A stretch of DNA of 64,000 nt from Citrobacter sp. Marseille-Q6884 (GCF_945906775.1 NZ_CAMDRE010000002.1:682001-746000), one strand, 5' to 3'; shown: positions 17,352 to 27,316, counted from the first letter of the stretch. Notes: generated from the sequence alone by a model not told the origin. A program made the numbers and translations.

Positions 17352-18177
17352 CTACAGCACCTTACCCCACTGAATCACACACCTTTTAGCGTAAATCTCA
17401 TCTTTCAGTATGCCATTCATCTTGGATTTGCTCAGTATCGTCCTGGGATCTCCTGGACAAACTGACTGCAAAACACGTTATCACTTAGCAGGCATTCAAG
17501 GTAGAGCTTTGCCAGCAAGTCATTCATTTTGTGAACTAAGTCGTATTACGTAACCGGTATGCATGCTGCTGCATGAGAACGTGTTCTGGCGACGAAGATA
17601 ATGCCGAAGAGGTATATGGCTTTGTGCCGTGAGGAAGAGCGGATTCGCTTATTATTGTGATGTGAAATCTGAAAGTCTATTAAGACATTTCTCTATTCTT
17701 GACGGATAATTCTTATATATTCCGCTCATCTTTCATCGTTTCATCTGGATTCTATTTAAGATTCTCACCACGCATCTTATCTCTGCCTTGAATCTTTCTT
17801 CTGTCTATTTTTCATTTATGAATTTGATAAATTCAGATGGGTTTACTCTTTTCAATTCCTATTTGTGAGATATTTCTTATTTTTTGGTTTTTAAATTATC
17901 GGTATTGATTGAAATCAATTTCATATCATTTTCATAACAATATGCCAGTGATTACTGTTCTTGTGAAATATATAACCGATATTTATACGAAAAAGAGTCG
18001 CGATGCTCTGGTTTTCAGTATGTTTTCCTGACTTTATCAGAGTAAAATTCTTAGTTTTAGTCCAATAATAGATCTTCGATCTGTCAATTTGATAAATGCA
18101 TGCATAATGTTCTATCATTGCGTGCCAGTAGTTGTAGTATGAATAATATTCAAAATGACAAACAGAGGGATGAACTG
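17352..18177 (+). promoter_or_regulatory. Intergenic region upstream of the T6SS locus
   Basis: No convincing gene is present in these 826 bases. The second half is markedly AT-rich. It holds the FNR-like site listed separately and a weak sigma-70 candidate with ttgata (18089-18094) and tatcat (18113-18118), 18 bases apart. The tssB leader would be long if transcription starts near the FNR site. Confidence 0.55.
17905..17918 (+). promoter_or_regulatory. FNR-box consensus match upstream of tssB
   Basis: The sequence ttgat-tgaa-atcaa fits the FNR consensus TTGAT-N4-ATCAA with no mismatch. A -10-like caatat lies at 17938-17943, which would place the box near -40, close to a class II activation position. 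Binding and direction of regulation are inferred. Confidence 0.6.
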
Positions 18178-18675
18178 ATGGCTGACAGCTTCCAGAGTGA
18201 AGTGCCGAAGGCGCGTATAAATTTAAAACTGGATTTGCATACAGGCGGTGCGAGTAAGAAGACAGAGTTGCCACTGAAATTATTGGTTACAGGCGATTTT
18301 AGTAACGGTCAGGATGCGTCACCGGTATCAGAAAGAGATAAGATCGATATTAATAAGAATAATTTTAACAGTGTTCTTTCTGAATATTCTCCAAAAATTA
18401 ATCTCACAGTAGAAAATACTTTAGCGGGAAATGGCAGTGAGGAAAATATCCGTCTGTGCTTTCGGGATATGAATGATTTTACGCCTGAACAGGTGGCCCG
18501 TCAGATCCCTCAACTTAAAGCCATGCTGGCTATGCGCAATCTTCTGCGCGATCTGAAAGCGAATCTCCTGGATAACCAGACTTTCCGAAAAGAGCTTGAA
18601 AAAATCCTGATTGACCCTGCGTTAAGTGCTGAATTACGCAGTGAATTGTCTGCTCTGGCGCCTGAACAGCCCTGA
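18178..18675 (+). CDS. tssB: T6SS sheath protein TssB
   Basis: TssB pairs with TssC to form the contractile sheath. The 165-residue protein shows the family N-terminus (KARINLKLDLHTGG), LPLKLLVTGDFS, and the conserved C-terminal helix region with LKAMLAMRNLLRDLKANL. I chose the ATG at 18178, seven bases after gaggga, instead of an in-frame start 26 codons upstream. It is the first gene of the T6SS run and is followed 39 bases later by tssC. Confidence 0.95.
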   Translation: MADSFQSEVPKARINLKLDLHTGGASKKTELPLKLLVTGDFSNGQDASPVSERDKIDINKNNFNSVLSEYSPKINLTVENTLAGNGSEENIRLCFRDMNDFTPEQVARQIPQLKAMLAMRNLLRDLKANLLDNQTFRKELEKILIDPALSAELRSELSALAPEQP

Positions 18676-18714
18676 ACACTAGCTATGTATTAACGGATTC
18701 ATTAAGGAATGCTG

Positions 18715-20256
18715 ATGTCTGTAAAGAATGAAAATGCGAGTGCTGGCGAAAGCATCGTGCTGGAGCACCCGGCTACAGGTGGGGTCTACGCCTCCCTGTT
18801 CGAAAAAATCAACTTAAGTCCGGTATCAAAACTGAGTGCCCTTGATATCTGGCAGGATAGTCAGGCGATGTCGGATGCGACAGCAGATGAGCGTCTGACG
18901 GCAGGGATGCAAGTTTTTCTGGAATGCCTGAGCAAAGCGGGTTCAACGGTCGATAAACTCGACAAAACACTGATTGATCATCATATCGCCGAACTGGATT
19001 ACCAGATTAGTCGCCAACTGGATGCTGTTATGCATCACAAAGCGTTTCAGGATGTCGAATCTCTATGGCGTGGCGTGAAATCACTGGTGGATAAAACCGA
19101 TTTTCGCCAGAACGTGAAAATTGAGCTGCTGGATCTCTCCAAAGAGGATTTACGTCAGGACTTTGAGGATAGCCCGGAGATCGTTCAAAGCGGGCTTTAC
19201 CTGCAAACGTATGTTGCAGAGTACGACACGCCAGGTGGTGAGCCCATTGGTGCGGTTATCTCTGCATATGAGTTTGACGCATCCGCGCAGGATGTGGCGT
19301 TACTGCGTAATATTTCTAAAGTCTCTGCTGCTGCACATATGCCTTTTATTGGTTCCGCGGGACCAAAGTTCTTTCTCAAGGATTCGATGGAAGACGTGGC
19401 GGCGATTAAAGACATCGGCAACTACTTTGACCGCGCTGAGTACATCAAATGGAAATCCTTTCGTGAAACAGACGATTCACGCTATATCGGTTTAGTGATG
19501 CCGCGGGTGCTTGGGCGTCTGCCTTACGGCCCGGACACCGTGCCAGTACGTAGCTTCAACTATATAGAGGAAGTGAAAGGCCCGGATCACGATAAATATT
19601 TGTGGACCAATGCCTCGTTCTCCTTCGCCGCCAATATGGTGCGCAGCTTTATCAATAATGGCTGGTGCGTGCAGATTCGTGGGCCGCAGGCTGGTGGTGC
19701 AGTGCAGGATTTACCCATCCATTTGTACGATCTCGGCACAGGTAATCAGGTGAAGATCCCTTCAGAGGTGATGATCCCGGAAACCCGCGAGTTTGAATTT
19801 GCCAATCTGGGCTTTATCCCACTGTCATATTACAAAAATCGTGATTATGCCTGCTTCTTCTCTGCAAACTCGACCCAGAAACCTGCGTTGTACGATACGG
19901 CGGACGCCACGGCAAACAGTCGTATTAATGCGCGCCTGCCTTATATTTTCCTGCTGTCACGTATTGCGCATTACCTGAAGCTGATTCAGCGTGAAAACAT
20001 TGGCACCACCAAGGACCGCCGACTGCTAGAACTGGAGCTCAATACCTGGGTACGCAGCCTGGTCACTGAAATGACCGATCCGGGTGATGAGTTGCAGGCA
20101 TCACATCCGCTGCGTGATGCAAAAGTTACGGTGGAAGACATTGAAGACAACCCCGGTTTCTTCCGCGTGAAGCTGTATGCAATCCCGCATTTCCAGGTCG
20201 AGGGTATGGATGTCAATCTGTCACTGGTTTCCCAGATGCCGAAGGCCAAGTCTTAA
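18715..20256 (+). CDS. tssC: T6SS sheath protein TssC
   Basis: TssC is the large sheath subunit. The 513-residue protein contains SLWRGVKSLVDKTDF, FIGSAGPKFFLKDS, MPRVLGRLPYG and SRIAHYLKLIQRENIGT, all typical of the family. Two in-frame ATGs lie six bases apart; the second (18715) has the better spacing from aagga. The length is usual for TssC. Confidence 0.96.
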   Translation: MSVKNENASAGESIVLEHPATGGVYASLFEKINLSPVSKLSALDIWQDSQAMSDATADERLTAGMQVFLECLSKAGSTVDKLDKTLIDHHIAELDYQISRQLDAVMHHKAFQDVESLWRGVKSLVDKTDFRQNVKIELLDLSKEDLRQDFEDSPEIVQSGLYLQTYVAEYDTPGGEPIGAVISAYEFDASAQDVALLRNISKVSAAAHMPFIGSAGPKFFLKDSMEDVAAIKDIGNYFDRAEYIKWKSFRETDDSRYIGLVMPRVLGRLPYGPDTVPVRSFNYIEEVKGPDHDKYLWTNASFSFAANMVRSFINNGWCVQIRGPQAGGAVQDLPIHLYDLGTGNQVKIPSEVMIPETREFEFANLGFIPLSYYKNRDYACFFSANSTQKPALYDTADATANSRINARLPYIFLLSRIAHYLKLIQRENIGTTKDRRLLELELNTWVRSLVTEMTDPGDELQASHPLRDAKVTVEDIEDNPGFFRVKLYAIPHFQVEGMDVNLSLVSQMPKAKS

Positions 20257-20274
20257 GGCGAGGGGAAATCAGGG

Positions 20275-21612
20275 ATGAAAATTTTTCGCCCACTTTGGGA
20301 GGATGGGGCTGCTCTGGCCCCGCAACAGTTCCAGCAGCAAGCTCGTTGGAACGCACATATTGCCGATACGGTCGCAGGGATGGGGATTTCCCATCCCTGG
20401 GGCGTGGTGAATGTTGAATTTGATGATGCCGCACTGGCGTTGTCGCGCCTGAATACCATCCGTCTGGTTGTGCGTTTTCAGGACGGTACGATTGTCGATA
20501 CGGACCTGGCGGATAACCTTCCGCCGGTTTGCGATTTATCCGCTGCAAACGGCAGCGAGGCCGTTGAGGTCGTTGTGGCATTGCCGCTACTGAGTGCCAG
20601 TGGCGGCAATCTGGATAATGGTCAGGACAGTGAGCGCCCGCGTCGCTGGAAAGCCGAACGTATTGTAGTCCAGGATCTGGCAGGCCATGAAAGTGGTGAA
20701 CTGTCCATATTACGTAATGCCGTCACCCTGCGCTTATCCACGCAGGAAAATACGGCATGGTTGACCTGCCCAGTGGCTCGTCTGGCTCGTAATGCTCAAG
20801 GGCATTGGAGTCGAGACTTGTCGTTTATCCCGCCGATGTTATCCGTTGCTGCAAGCCCTGTGTTGGTGGCTGAACTGGGCGATCTGCTGGTTCGTCTGCA
20901 AGCTCGCCGCCGGCGTCTGATGGCAATGCGTCGGGAAAGTAACGCGCGTTTGGCCGATTTTGCGGTCGCTGATGTCTCTCTGTTCTGGCTGCTCAATGCT
21001 CTGAACAGCGCTGAGCCCGTACTGGCAGAATTGTTGCAGAGCCCGGGGCGCCACCCTGAACTCTTCTATCGTGAACTGACCCGTCTTGCCGGCAGCCTGT
21101 TGACGTTTTCGCTGGAGCATGACACCGGGGATATTCCTGCTTATCAGCACGAAGAACCTGAACGCGTGTTTCCACCGTTGCTGGCGTTACTCGATAAGCT
21201 GCTGGAAGCCAGTCTGCCATCGCGTGTGATAAGCATTCAGCTTGAGCATCAGGAACAGATGTGGAAAGGCTCGCTGCATGATGCGCGCCTGCGCGAAGGG
21301 GCGGATTTCTACCTCTCTGTACGTTCATCCATGCCAAATCACGAACTCCAGACTAAATTTCCGCAACTGTGTAAGGCAGGCAGCTTTGAGGATGTCTCGG
21401 ATGTTGTAAATGTGGCCCTGAGCGGGATGGTGATCAAACCTCTGTCGCATGTGCCTGTGGCAATCCCTTTACGCCTGGAGAACCAGTATTTCTCACTGGA
21501 TCTGAGCTCAGATGCGGCCCGGTCAATGCTTGAAATGGCAAGTTGCACCTTCTACACCCCGCGTTCACTGGGGGATGTGAAACTTGAACTCTTTGCGGTG
21601 CTGCGTACATGA
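20275..21612 (+). CDS. tssK: T6SS baseplate protein TssK
   Basis: TssK links the baseplate to the membrane complex. The 445-residue protein has the family opening (FRPLWEDGAALAPQQFQQQARW) and the C-terminal part with VAIPLRLENQYFSLDL and LFAVLRT. The ribosome site gagggg lies seven bases upstream. The stop overlaps the tssL start by four bases, so translation is probably coupled. Confidence 0.95.
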   Translation: MKIFRPLWEDGAALAPQQFQQQARWNAHIADTVAGMGISHPWGVVNVEFDDAALALSRLNTIRLVVRFQDGTIVDTDLADNLPPVCDLSAANGSEAVEVVVALPLLSASGGNLDNGQDSERPRRWKAERIVVQDLAGHESGELSILRNAVTLRLSTQENTAWLTCPVARLARNAQGHWSRDLSFIPPMLSVAASPVLVAELGDLLVRLQARRRRLMAMRRESNARLADFAVADVSLFWLLNALNSAEPVLAELLQSPGRHPELFYRELTRLAGSLLTFSLEHDTGDIPAYQHEEPERVFPPLLALLDKLLEASLPSRVISIQLEHQEQMWKGSLHDARLREGADFYLSVRSSMPNHELQTKFPQLCKAGSFEDVSDVVNVALSGMVIKPLSHVPVAIPLRLENQYFSLDLSSDAARSMLEMASCTFYTPRSLGDVKLELFAVLRT

Positions 21613-22262
21613 ATAAATCCACTTTCAGACAGATAGAACAGATCTTCTACCCTGGCTGGCTGATGGTCAGCCAGTTGCGGGGTGGGCAGGAAGTCCGGGA
21701 TGGTGAAGGGCTCTACCGCCGGGCGTGCCGACTGGTTCAGGAAGCACGTACTGCGTTGGCGGATGCAGGCTACAGCGATATCAGCCGTGATCATATGATC
21801 TACGCGCTATGTGCCTTGCTTGATGAAAGCGTCCTGAACAGAGGAACTACCGATGATGGTTACCTGATCTGGCGACGCGACCCGCTGCAGGCTCATTTCT
21901 TTGGTACGTTGAACGCAGGTGAGGAATTGTGGGAGCGCATCCGCGATTTGCTCAAAGAGACTGCGCCGGACACGGCAGTATTGACCTGTATGTACCGCAC
22001 TCTTCAACTGGGATTCGTTGGCCAGTACCGGGCTCAGGACGATGAGCGTCGTGAAGACGTGGTACGAGCGCTGAGTGAGCGGGTGCCCGCTTTTACGCTG
22101 GCGCAGGATGCCCCGGTTGTTGTAAGCGCCTCTGGTCTGCACAGTGGTCGCCGTCTTTACTGGCTCTCCTGGTTCCTCGGGGCGGCGGTACTGGCTGCGA
22201 TGTGGTTCTTCCTCTCTTCTTCTCTCACCGAACTGGTGAGCCAGACGGTCAGGCCGGGGTAA
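21609..22262 (+). CDS. tssL: T6SS membrane protein TssL (DotU-like)
   Basis: TssL is an inner-membrane part of the trans-envelope complex. The 217-residue protein has the cytoplasmic DotU-like domain (ALCALLDESVLNRG, FFGTLNAGEELWERI, LGFVGQYR) and one C-terminal membrane segment (about 183-203). It has no peptidoglycan-binding domain itself; the next gene carries an OmpA-like domain that could fill that role. Start by ATGA overlap with tssK. Confidence 0.94.
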   Translation: MNKSTFRQIEQIFYPGWLMVSQLRGGQEVRDGEGLYRRACRLVQEARTALADAGYSDISRDHMIYALCALLDESVLNRGTTDDGYLIWRRDPLQAHFFGTLNAGEELWERIRDLLKETAPDTAVLTCMYRTLQLGFVGQYRAQDDERREDVVRALSERVPAFTLAQDAPVVVSASGLHSGRRLYWLSWFLGAAVLAAMWFFLSSSLTELVSQTVRPG

Positions 22263-22265
22263 ACG

Positions 22266-23990
22266 ATGCGCGATGTTTACCAGAGTCTGTTAACCGCCCT
22301 CGGCGCTGTTTTGGCGCTGTGGCTTATCCTTGGCTTCTGGCCGCTGTCAGTGGGCAGTCGTGTGGCGTTAAGCCTGCTGGTTACTCTGGTATGTGGAGTA
22401 ATGCTCTGGCACCAGAATCGGGCATACAGAACAAGAATACAGGCAATTAGAGATATCGAGGACGACAGTCTGCCGCCGGAGGATTTTCACGGAGCAGTCA
22501 TTCTGGTTTGCGGTGATAACACTGCGCTTTTCGCTAACGGTTCGCGGCATCGCGAGACTCGTCAGGGCTGGTATCTGTGGGTAAAAGATGCAGAACAACT
22601 CCCTTTGCTGGTCCAGCATTTATGTCAGGTACGTCCGGCGCTGGTTACGCAGATTTCGACAATGCTTGCTGTGCTGCCAGAATGTCACACATCGAACGAT
22701 GATTTTACTCAGAGTTTACGGGGCTGGCAGCGAGCAGTGGTGCAGTGTCGCGCTGCGCTTGGCCGACTCCCGCCGCTGTGGACGATAACCTGGGTATCAC
22801 CTCCTGCAGCCTGCCGGGATGCCGAGCCGGTCTGGTTTAGCACTGTCAGCAACCGTGCGGGTATTGAGGTGTATCGGCCCGGGCAGGGCAACCAGCCACT
22901 GACAGACTGGACGCGTGAAACGGAGGCAGGGGAACGGCTGTCCCGACTGAGTCAGGGGCTGTGGCTTGACAGTCTTTTAGCCTGGCAGGCTATTGCAATC
23001 AACAGTGTGCTTTCTGTTCGCCAGGGTGAACTGCCGGCCCTGAAACCCTGCGCCCAGGGGGTATGTCTGGTACCGGTCAACGGTGTCGCCAATAACCTCT
23101 GGCAACAGCACATTGCCGCCATCACAGCGCTGCAACCTGATATCGCGGTCAGCGCTGAGCCCTTACCGCTGCCCGAACAGCTTTTGCCTGTACTACCACG
23201 TCGTCGTGGTGTCAGCCGTCGGATGGTGTTCTGGCGTTACGCTGGGCTGCTGGGAAGTTGTTTTCTTGCGCTGGCGATGCTTGCGTCGTGGGTGAATAAC
23301 CAGCGTCTTATCCGCAATGTCGGAGACCATCTTGCGTTATACCACCACCTCACAGGCACGCCGACTGCACCTAAACTCCGCGCGCAACAGCGTCTTCGGG
23401 CCGACGGCGCACTGCTGGATGACTGGCAGCGTCGAGGTGAACCCGTTCGCTATCGCCTTGGTCTGTATCAGGGGTTGCGTCTGGTGCCTGCGGTGGAAGC
23501 TGCCGTGAATAACTGGGCACCACCACCTCCTCCTCCACCGGTGATCAAAAAAATTGTCCAGGGACCACAAACCCTTCGTCTGGACAGTATGTCGCTGTTT
23601 AGCTCTGGCAAATATGACCTTAAGCCGGGCTCCACGAAGTTGCTGATCAACTCGCTGGTCGGCATTAAAGCCAGACCTGGCTGGCTGATAGTGGTGGCTG
23701 GACATACCGATAACACTGGCAATCCCGGGCTCAATCAGACGCTGTCTTTGAAACGCGCTGAAGCGGTGCGCAACTGGATGCGCGACACCGGTGATGTGCC
23801 CGAAAGCTGTTTTGCGGTGCAGGGCTATGGCGAAGGCCGCCCACTCGCAACCAATGACACGCCGGAGGGCCGTGCGCTTAATCGTCGTGTCGAAATCAGT
23901 CTGGTGCCACAGGCGAATGCCTGCCAGGTCCCGGACAAAACCCCCGCGTCATCTCAGGATGATGACGCATCACTACATAATGGAGAGTAA
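22266..23990 (+). CDS. OmpA-domain membrane protein of the T6SS
   Basis: A 574-residue protein with two N-terminal membrane segments (about residues 8-26 and 30-47), a third near 325-343, a proline stretch near 418-424 and a C-terminal OmpA-like peptidoglycan-binding domain (about 431-548) with VVAGHTDNTGNPGLNQTLS and NRRVEISL. It starts three bases after tssL. In related T6SS loci a gene of this type accompanies a short TssL and probably anchors the complex to the cell wall. That role is inferred. Confidence 0.88.
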   Translation: MRDVYQSLLTALGAVLALWLILGFWPLSVGSRVALSLLVTLVCGVMLWHQNRAYRTRIQAIRDIEDDSLPPEDFHGAVILVCGDNTALFANGSRHRETRQGWYLWVKDAEQLPLLVQHLCQVRPALVTQISTMLAVLPECHTSNDDFTQSLRGWQRAVVQCRAALGRLPPLWTITWVSPPAACRDAEPVWFSTVSNRAGIEVYRPGQGNQPLTDWTRETEAGERLSRLSQGLWLDSLLAWQAIAINSVLSVRQGELPALKPCAQGVCLVPVNGVANNLWQQHIAAITALQPDIAVSAEPLPLPEQLLPVLPRRRGVSRRMVFWRYAGLLGSCFLALAMLASWVNNQRLIRNVGDHLALYHHLTGTPTAPKLRAQQRLRADGALLDDWQRRGEPVRYRLGLYQGLRLVPAVEAAVNNWAPPPPPPPVIKKIVQGPQTLRLDSMSLFSSGKYDLKPGSTKLLINSLVGIKARPGWLIVVAGHTDNTGNPGLNQTLSLKRAEAVRNWMRDTGDVPESCFAVQGYGEGRPLATNDTPEGRALNRRVEISLVPQANACQVPDKTPASSQDDDASLHNGE

Positions 23991-23994
23991 TTCC

Positions 23995-24486
23995 ATGGCA
24001 ATTCCAGTTTATCTTTGGTTGAAAGACGATGGTGGCGCGGATATCAAAGGATCTGTGGACGTTCAGGATCGTGAAGGCAGCATCGAAGTGGTTGCTCAGG
24101 AACATAACCTGTACATCCCGACAGACAATAATACGGGCAAGCTGACCGGTACCCGTATCCACACTCCGTTCCTGTTTACGAAGGAAATCGATTCCTCAAG
24201 CCCCTATCTGTACAAGGCGGTGACTACCGGGCAGACCCTGAAGTCGGCAGAGTTCAAATGGTACAGAATCAACGATGCGGGTCAGGAAGTTGAATATTTC
24301 AACACCAAACTTGAGAACGTGAAAGTGGTGAAAGTGGCGCCGAAAATGCACGACATCAAAGATCCGGGCTTCGAGAAGCATAACCACCTTGAGCAGATCG
24401 AACTGCGCTACGAAAAAATCACCTGGACCTATAAAGACGGCAACATTATTCATTCCGATTCCTGGAACGAACGCGCTACCGCGTAA
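23995..24486 (+). CDS. hcp: T6SS tube protein Hcp (TssD)
   Basis: Hcp hexamers stack into the inner tube that is shot out of the cell. The 163-residue protein opens with MAIPVYLWLKDDGGADIKG and has the usual HTPFLFTKEID and WTYKDGNIIHSDSW segments. The ATG at 23995 follows ggagag at a good distance; a longer in-frame opening upstream lies inside the previous gene. A perfect terminator hairpin follows directly, which may allow Hcp to be made in excess over ClpV. Confidence 0.97.
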   Translation: MAIPVYLWLKDDGGADIKGSVDVQDREGSIEVVAQEHNLYIPTDNNTGKLTGTRIHTPFLFTKEIDSSSPYLYKAVTTGQTLKSAEFKWYRINDAGQEVEYFNTKLENVKVVKVAPKMHDIKDPGFEKHNHLEQIELRYEKITWTYKDGNIIHSDSWNERATA

Positions 24487-24492
24487 CGTCGA

Positions 24493-24523
24493 TGCGGACA
24501 GGATTTCCTGTCCGCAGTTTTTT
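24493..24523 (+). terminator. Terminator after hcp
   Basis: Arms tgcggacagg (24493-24502) and cctgtccgca (24507-24516) form a perfect 10-bp stem with an attt loop, followed by gtttttt. A second pair, tttgctga (24521-24528) and tcagcaaa (24549-24556), lies just beyond. Confidence 0.92.
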
Positions 24524-24656
24524 GCTGAGCGTCTGTTATTGCGGGCATTCAGCAAAGAATCACATAAATCTGCCTGACCTGATGCGCTTGGGTTCCTTAA
24601 AAAGAAGGAAAGCGATGGGCGGTAGCATGTCCAGGAACCGATAAAGAGAGAGACTC

Positions 24657-27302
24657 ATGGAAAATCCAGCCATCCTGCTTCGTCGTCTTAACCCTTACTG
24701 TGCCCAGGCACTGGAAGGCGCGGCCTCCTTGTGTCAGACCCGCGCACATGCGGAAATTCTGCCTGAACACTGGCTACTCAAACTACTGGAACAAGGAGAG
24801 GGCGACTTGACGGTGCTGGCGCGCCGCTACGAATGGGATATTGATGCGGTATGGCAGGAGATGCTTGCCTGGCTGGATACTCTGCCACGCTCGGTACGTG
24901 GTCGCCCACAACTTTCTGACTCTCTTCAGATGCTGATGCAGGAAGCCTGGCTGCTGGCATCACTGGCGGGTGAAGAACATATCCGCAGCGTACACCTGCT
25001 GATGGTTCTGGCGAGCAAACCTACGCTGGCGCGCTGTAACGGTCTTTGGCCATTGTTAACGTTGGGGCAAAGCCAGTTGGATCGCCTGCGTCCGCTCCTG
25101 GACGCTCAGTCTGAAGAACGCCCAGAGGTACAGTCTGATGTCAGGCTTCAGCAGAACTCAGGAGGAGAGGTGACATTCGTCGGTCGCCCGGTTGGCGTGG
25201 TGTCAGAAGGCGAACGTGATCCTGCGCTTCAGAACGCGCTGGATAAATTTACTCTTGATGTGACGGCAAAAGCCAGTGAGGGCTGTATCGACCCGGTGTT
25301 TGGGCGTGATACAGAAATTCGGCAGATGGTGGATATTCTCTCTCGTCGGCGTAAAAACAACCCGATTCTGGTAGGCGAACCTGGCGTCGGTAAAACGGCG
25401 CTGGTGGAGGGGCTTGCGCTCAGAATCGTAGAAGGTAACGTACCGGAGAGTTTGAAATCCGTCACGCTGCGTACCCTTGATCTGGGTCTGTTACAGGCGG
25501 GGGCTGGCGTAAAAGGTGAATTTGAGCAGCGCCTGAAAAATGTTATTGATGCCGTACAGCAATCACCGACACCTGTTCTACTGTTTATCGATGAAGCGCA
25601 CACCATTATTGGTGCAGGCAATCAGGCGGGGGGCGCAGATGCCGCGAATCTGCTGAAACCTGCGCTGGCACGGGGTGAGTTGCGAACTATCGCTGCCACC
25701 ACCTGGAGTGAATATAAGCAGTATTTCGAGCGTGATGCGGCGCTTGAGCGCCGTTTTCAGATGGTGAAAGTGGACGAGCCTGATGATGAAACGGCTTGCC
25801 TGATGCTCAGAGGACTGAAATCGCGTTACGCCGAACACCACAATGTACATATCACTGATGGTGCGATTCGTGCAGCAGTGACGTTATCGCGACGCTATCT
25901 GACGGGGCGGCAGTTACCGGACAAAGCGGTCGATCTGCTCGACACCGCTTCTGCCCGGGTGCGGATGAGTCTCGACACTGTGCCGGAAGAGATCACCCGC
26001 CTGAAGACGCAGTTAACGTCGCTCGGTATGGAGATGCAGGATTTACTGGAAGATATCGCTCTTGGCAGCAATCAGCACGGTGAGCGTCTGGGCATTATTG
26101 AGCGACAGCGTGCGGAGCTTGAAAATACACTGGAGTGCCAGGAGGCGCGTGTCATTCAGGAACGGGAGGTCGTACAGCAACTGATAGAGTGTCGTCAGGA
26201 CATCAGTCGCCAGGTCGATATCCACACGTTACAGGTGCAGCTGAAAGAAATTCAGCAGCATGGCGCGCTGATTCAGTTGGATGTGGATACCCGCACTGTT
26301 GCCAATGTCATCGCCGACTGGACCGGGGTGCCACTCTCATCATTAATGAAAGACGAACAGACGGAATTGTTGGCGTTGGAAGCTGAAATGGGGAAACGGG
26401 TTGTGGGGCAGGACACTGCGTTGACCGCTATTGCCAGACGTCTGCGTGTAGCTAAAACCGGTTTGACATCAGAGAACGGACCTCAAGGCGTGTTCCTGCT
26501 GGTTGGCCCGAGCGGGGTGGGCAAAACCGAAACCGCGCTGGCGCTGGCCGATATGCTGTACGGGGGAGAGAAGTCCCTTATCACTATTAATCTGTCGGAA
26601 TATCAGGAACCGCACACTGTCTCCCAATTGAAAGGTTCGCCTCCGGGCTACGTCGGTTATGGCCAGGGCGGTATCCTGACTGAAGCGGTACGCAAGCGTC
26701 CTTACAGTGTGGTGCTGCTCGATGAAGTGGAGAAAGCCCACAGAGATGTGATGAACCTGTTCTACCAGGTCTTCGACCGTGGTTTTATGCGCGACGGCGA
26801 AGGGCGTGAAATCGACTTTCGTAACACCGTTATTCTGATGACCTCAAACCTCGGCAGCGATCACCTGATGCAGTTGCTGGAAGAAAAACCGGAAGCCACG
26901 GAAGGCGACCTGCACGAACTGCTGCGCCCGATCCTGCGTGACCACTTCCAGCCTGCGCTGCTCGCCCGCTTCCAGACCGTGATTTACCGCCCGCTGGCTG
27001 AGAACGCGATGCGTTCTATCGTGGAGATGAAACTTAGCCAGGTCAGCAAGCGTCTGAACCGCCACTACGGCCTGACCACGGATATCGACAAGAGTTTGTA
27101 TGACGCATTGACCGACGCCTGTCTGTTGCCGGATACCGGTGCGCGAAACATCGATAGTCTGTTGAATCAACAGATTCTGCCGGTGCTAAGCCAGCAGCTT
27201 CTGACGTATATGGCGGCGAAACAGAAGCCGACTTCACTGACATTGGGCTGGAGTGAGGAAGAGGGGATTGGGCTTGCATTTTCAGGCGCAGCTGAACGCT
27301 AA
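24657..27302 (+). CDS. clpV: T6SS sheath-disassembly ATPase ClpV (TssH)
   Basis: ClpV is an AAA+ unfoldase that recycles contracted sheaths. The 881-residue protein has an N-terminal Clp repeat domain, a first ATPase with GEPGVGKTAL (about 240) and LLFIDEAHTIIG (about 308), a coiled middle domain (about 440-550), and a second ATPase with GPSGVGKTET (about 617) and VVLLDEVEKAH (about 685). It starts 170 bases after hcp, behind an agagag ribosome site. Confidence 0.96.
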   Translation: MENPAILLRRLNPYCAQALEGAASLCQTRAHAEILPEHWLLKLLEQGEGDLTVLARRYEWDIDAVWQEMLAWLDTLPRSVRGRPQLSDSLQMLMQEAWLLASLAGEEHIRSVHLLMVLASKPTLARCNGLWPLLTLGQSQLDRLRPLLDAQSEERPEVQSDVRLQQNSGGEVTFVGRPVGVVSEGERDPALQNALDKFTLDVTAKASEGCIDPVFGRDTEIRQMVDILSRRRKNNPILVGEPGVGKTALVEGLALRIVEGNVPESLKSVTLRTLDLGLLQAGAGVKGEFEQRLKNVIDAVQQSPTPVLLFIDEAHTIIGAGNQAGGADAANLLKPALARGELRTIAATTWSEYKQYFERDAALERRFQMVKVDEPDDETACLMLRGLKSRYAEHHNVHITDGAIRAAVTLSRRYLTGRQLPDKAVDLLDTASARVRMSLDTVPEEITRLKTQLTSLGMEMQDLLEDIALGSNQHGERLGIIERQRAELENTLECQEARVIQEREVVQQLIECRQDISRQVDIHTLQVQLKEIQQHGALIQLDVDTRTVANVIADWTGVPLSSLMKDEQTELLALEAEMGKRVVGQDTALTAIARRLRVAKTGLTSENGPQGVFLLVGPSGVGKTETALALADMLYGGEKSLITINLSEYQEPHTVSQLKGSPPGYVGYGQGGILTEAVRKRPYSVVLLDEVEKAHRDVMNLFYQVFDRGFMRDGEGREIDFRNTVILMTSNLGSDHLMQLLEEKPEATEGDLHELLRPILRDHFQPALLARFQTVIYRPLAENAMRSIVEMKLSQVSKRLNRHYGLTTDIDKSLYDALTDACLLPDTGARNIDSLLNQQILPVLSQQLLTYMAAKQKPTSLTLGWSEEEGIGLAFSGAAER

Positions 27303-27316
27303 TCCGGGGGCAGGGA

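Noticed and set aside
17699..17721. ttgacg and tatatt as a T6SS promoter
   Set aside because: The spacing of 11 bases is too short to be credible.
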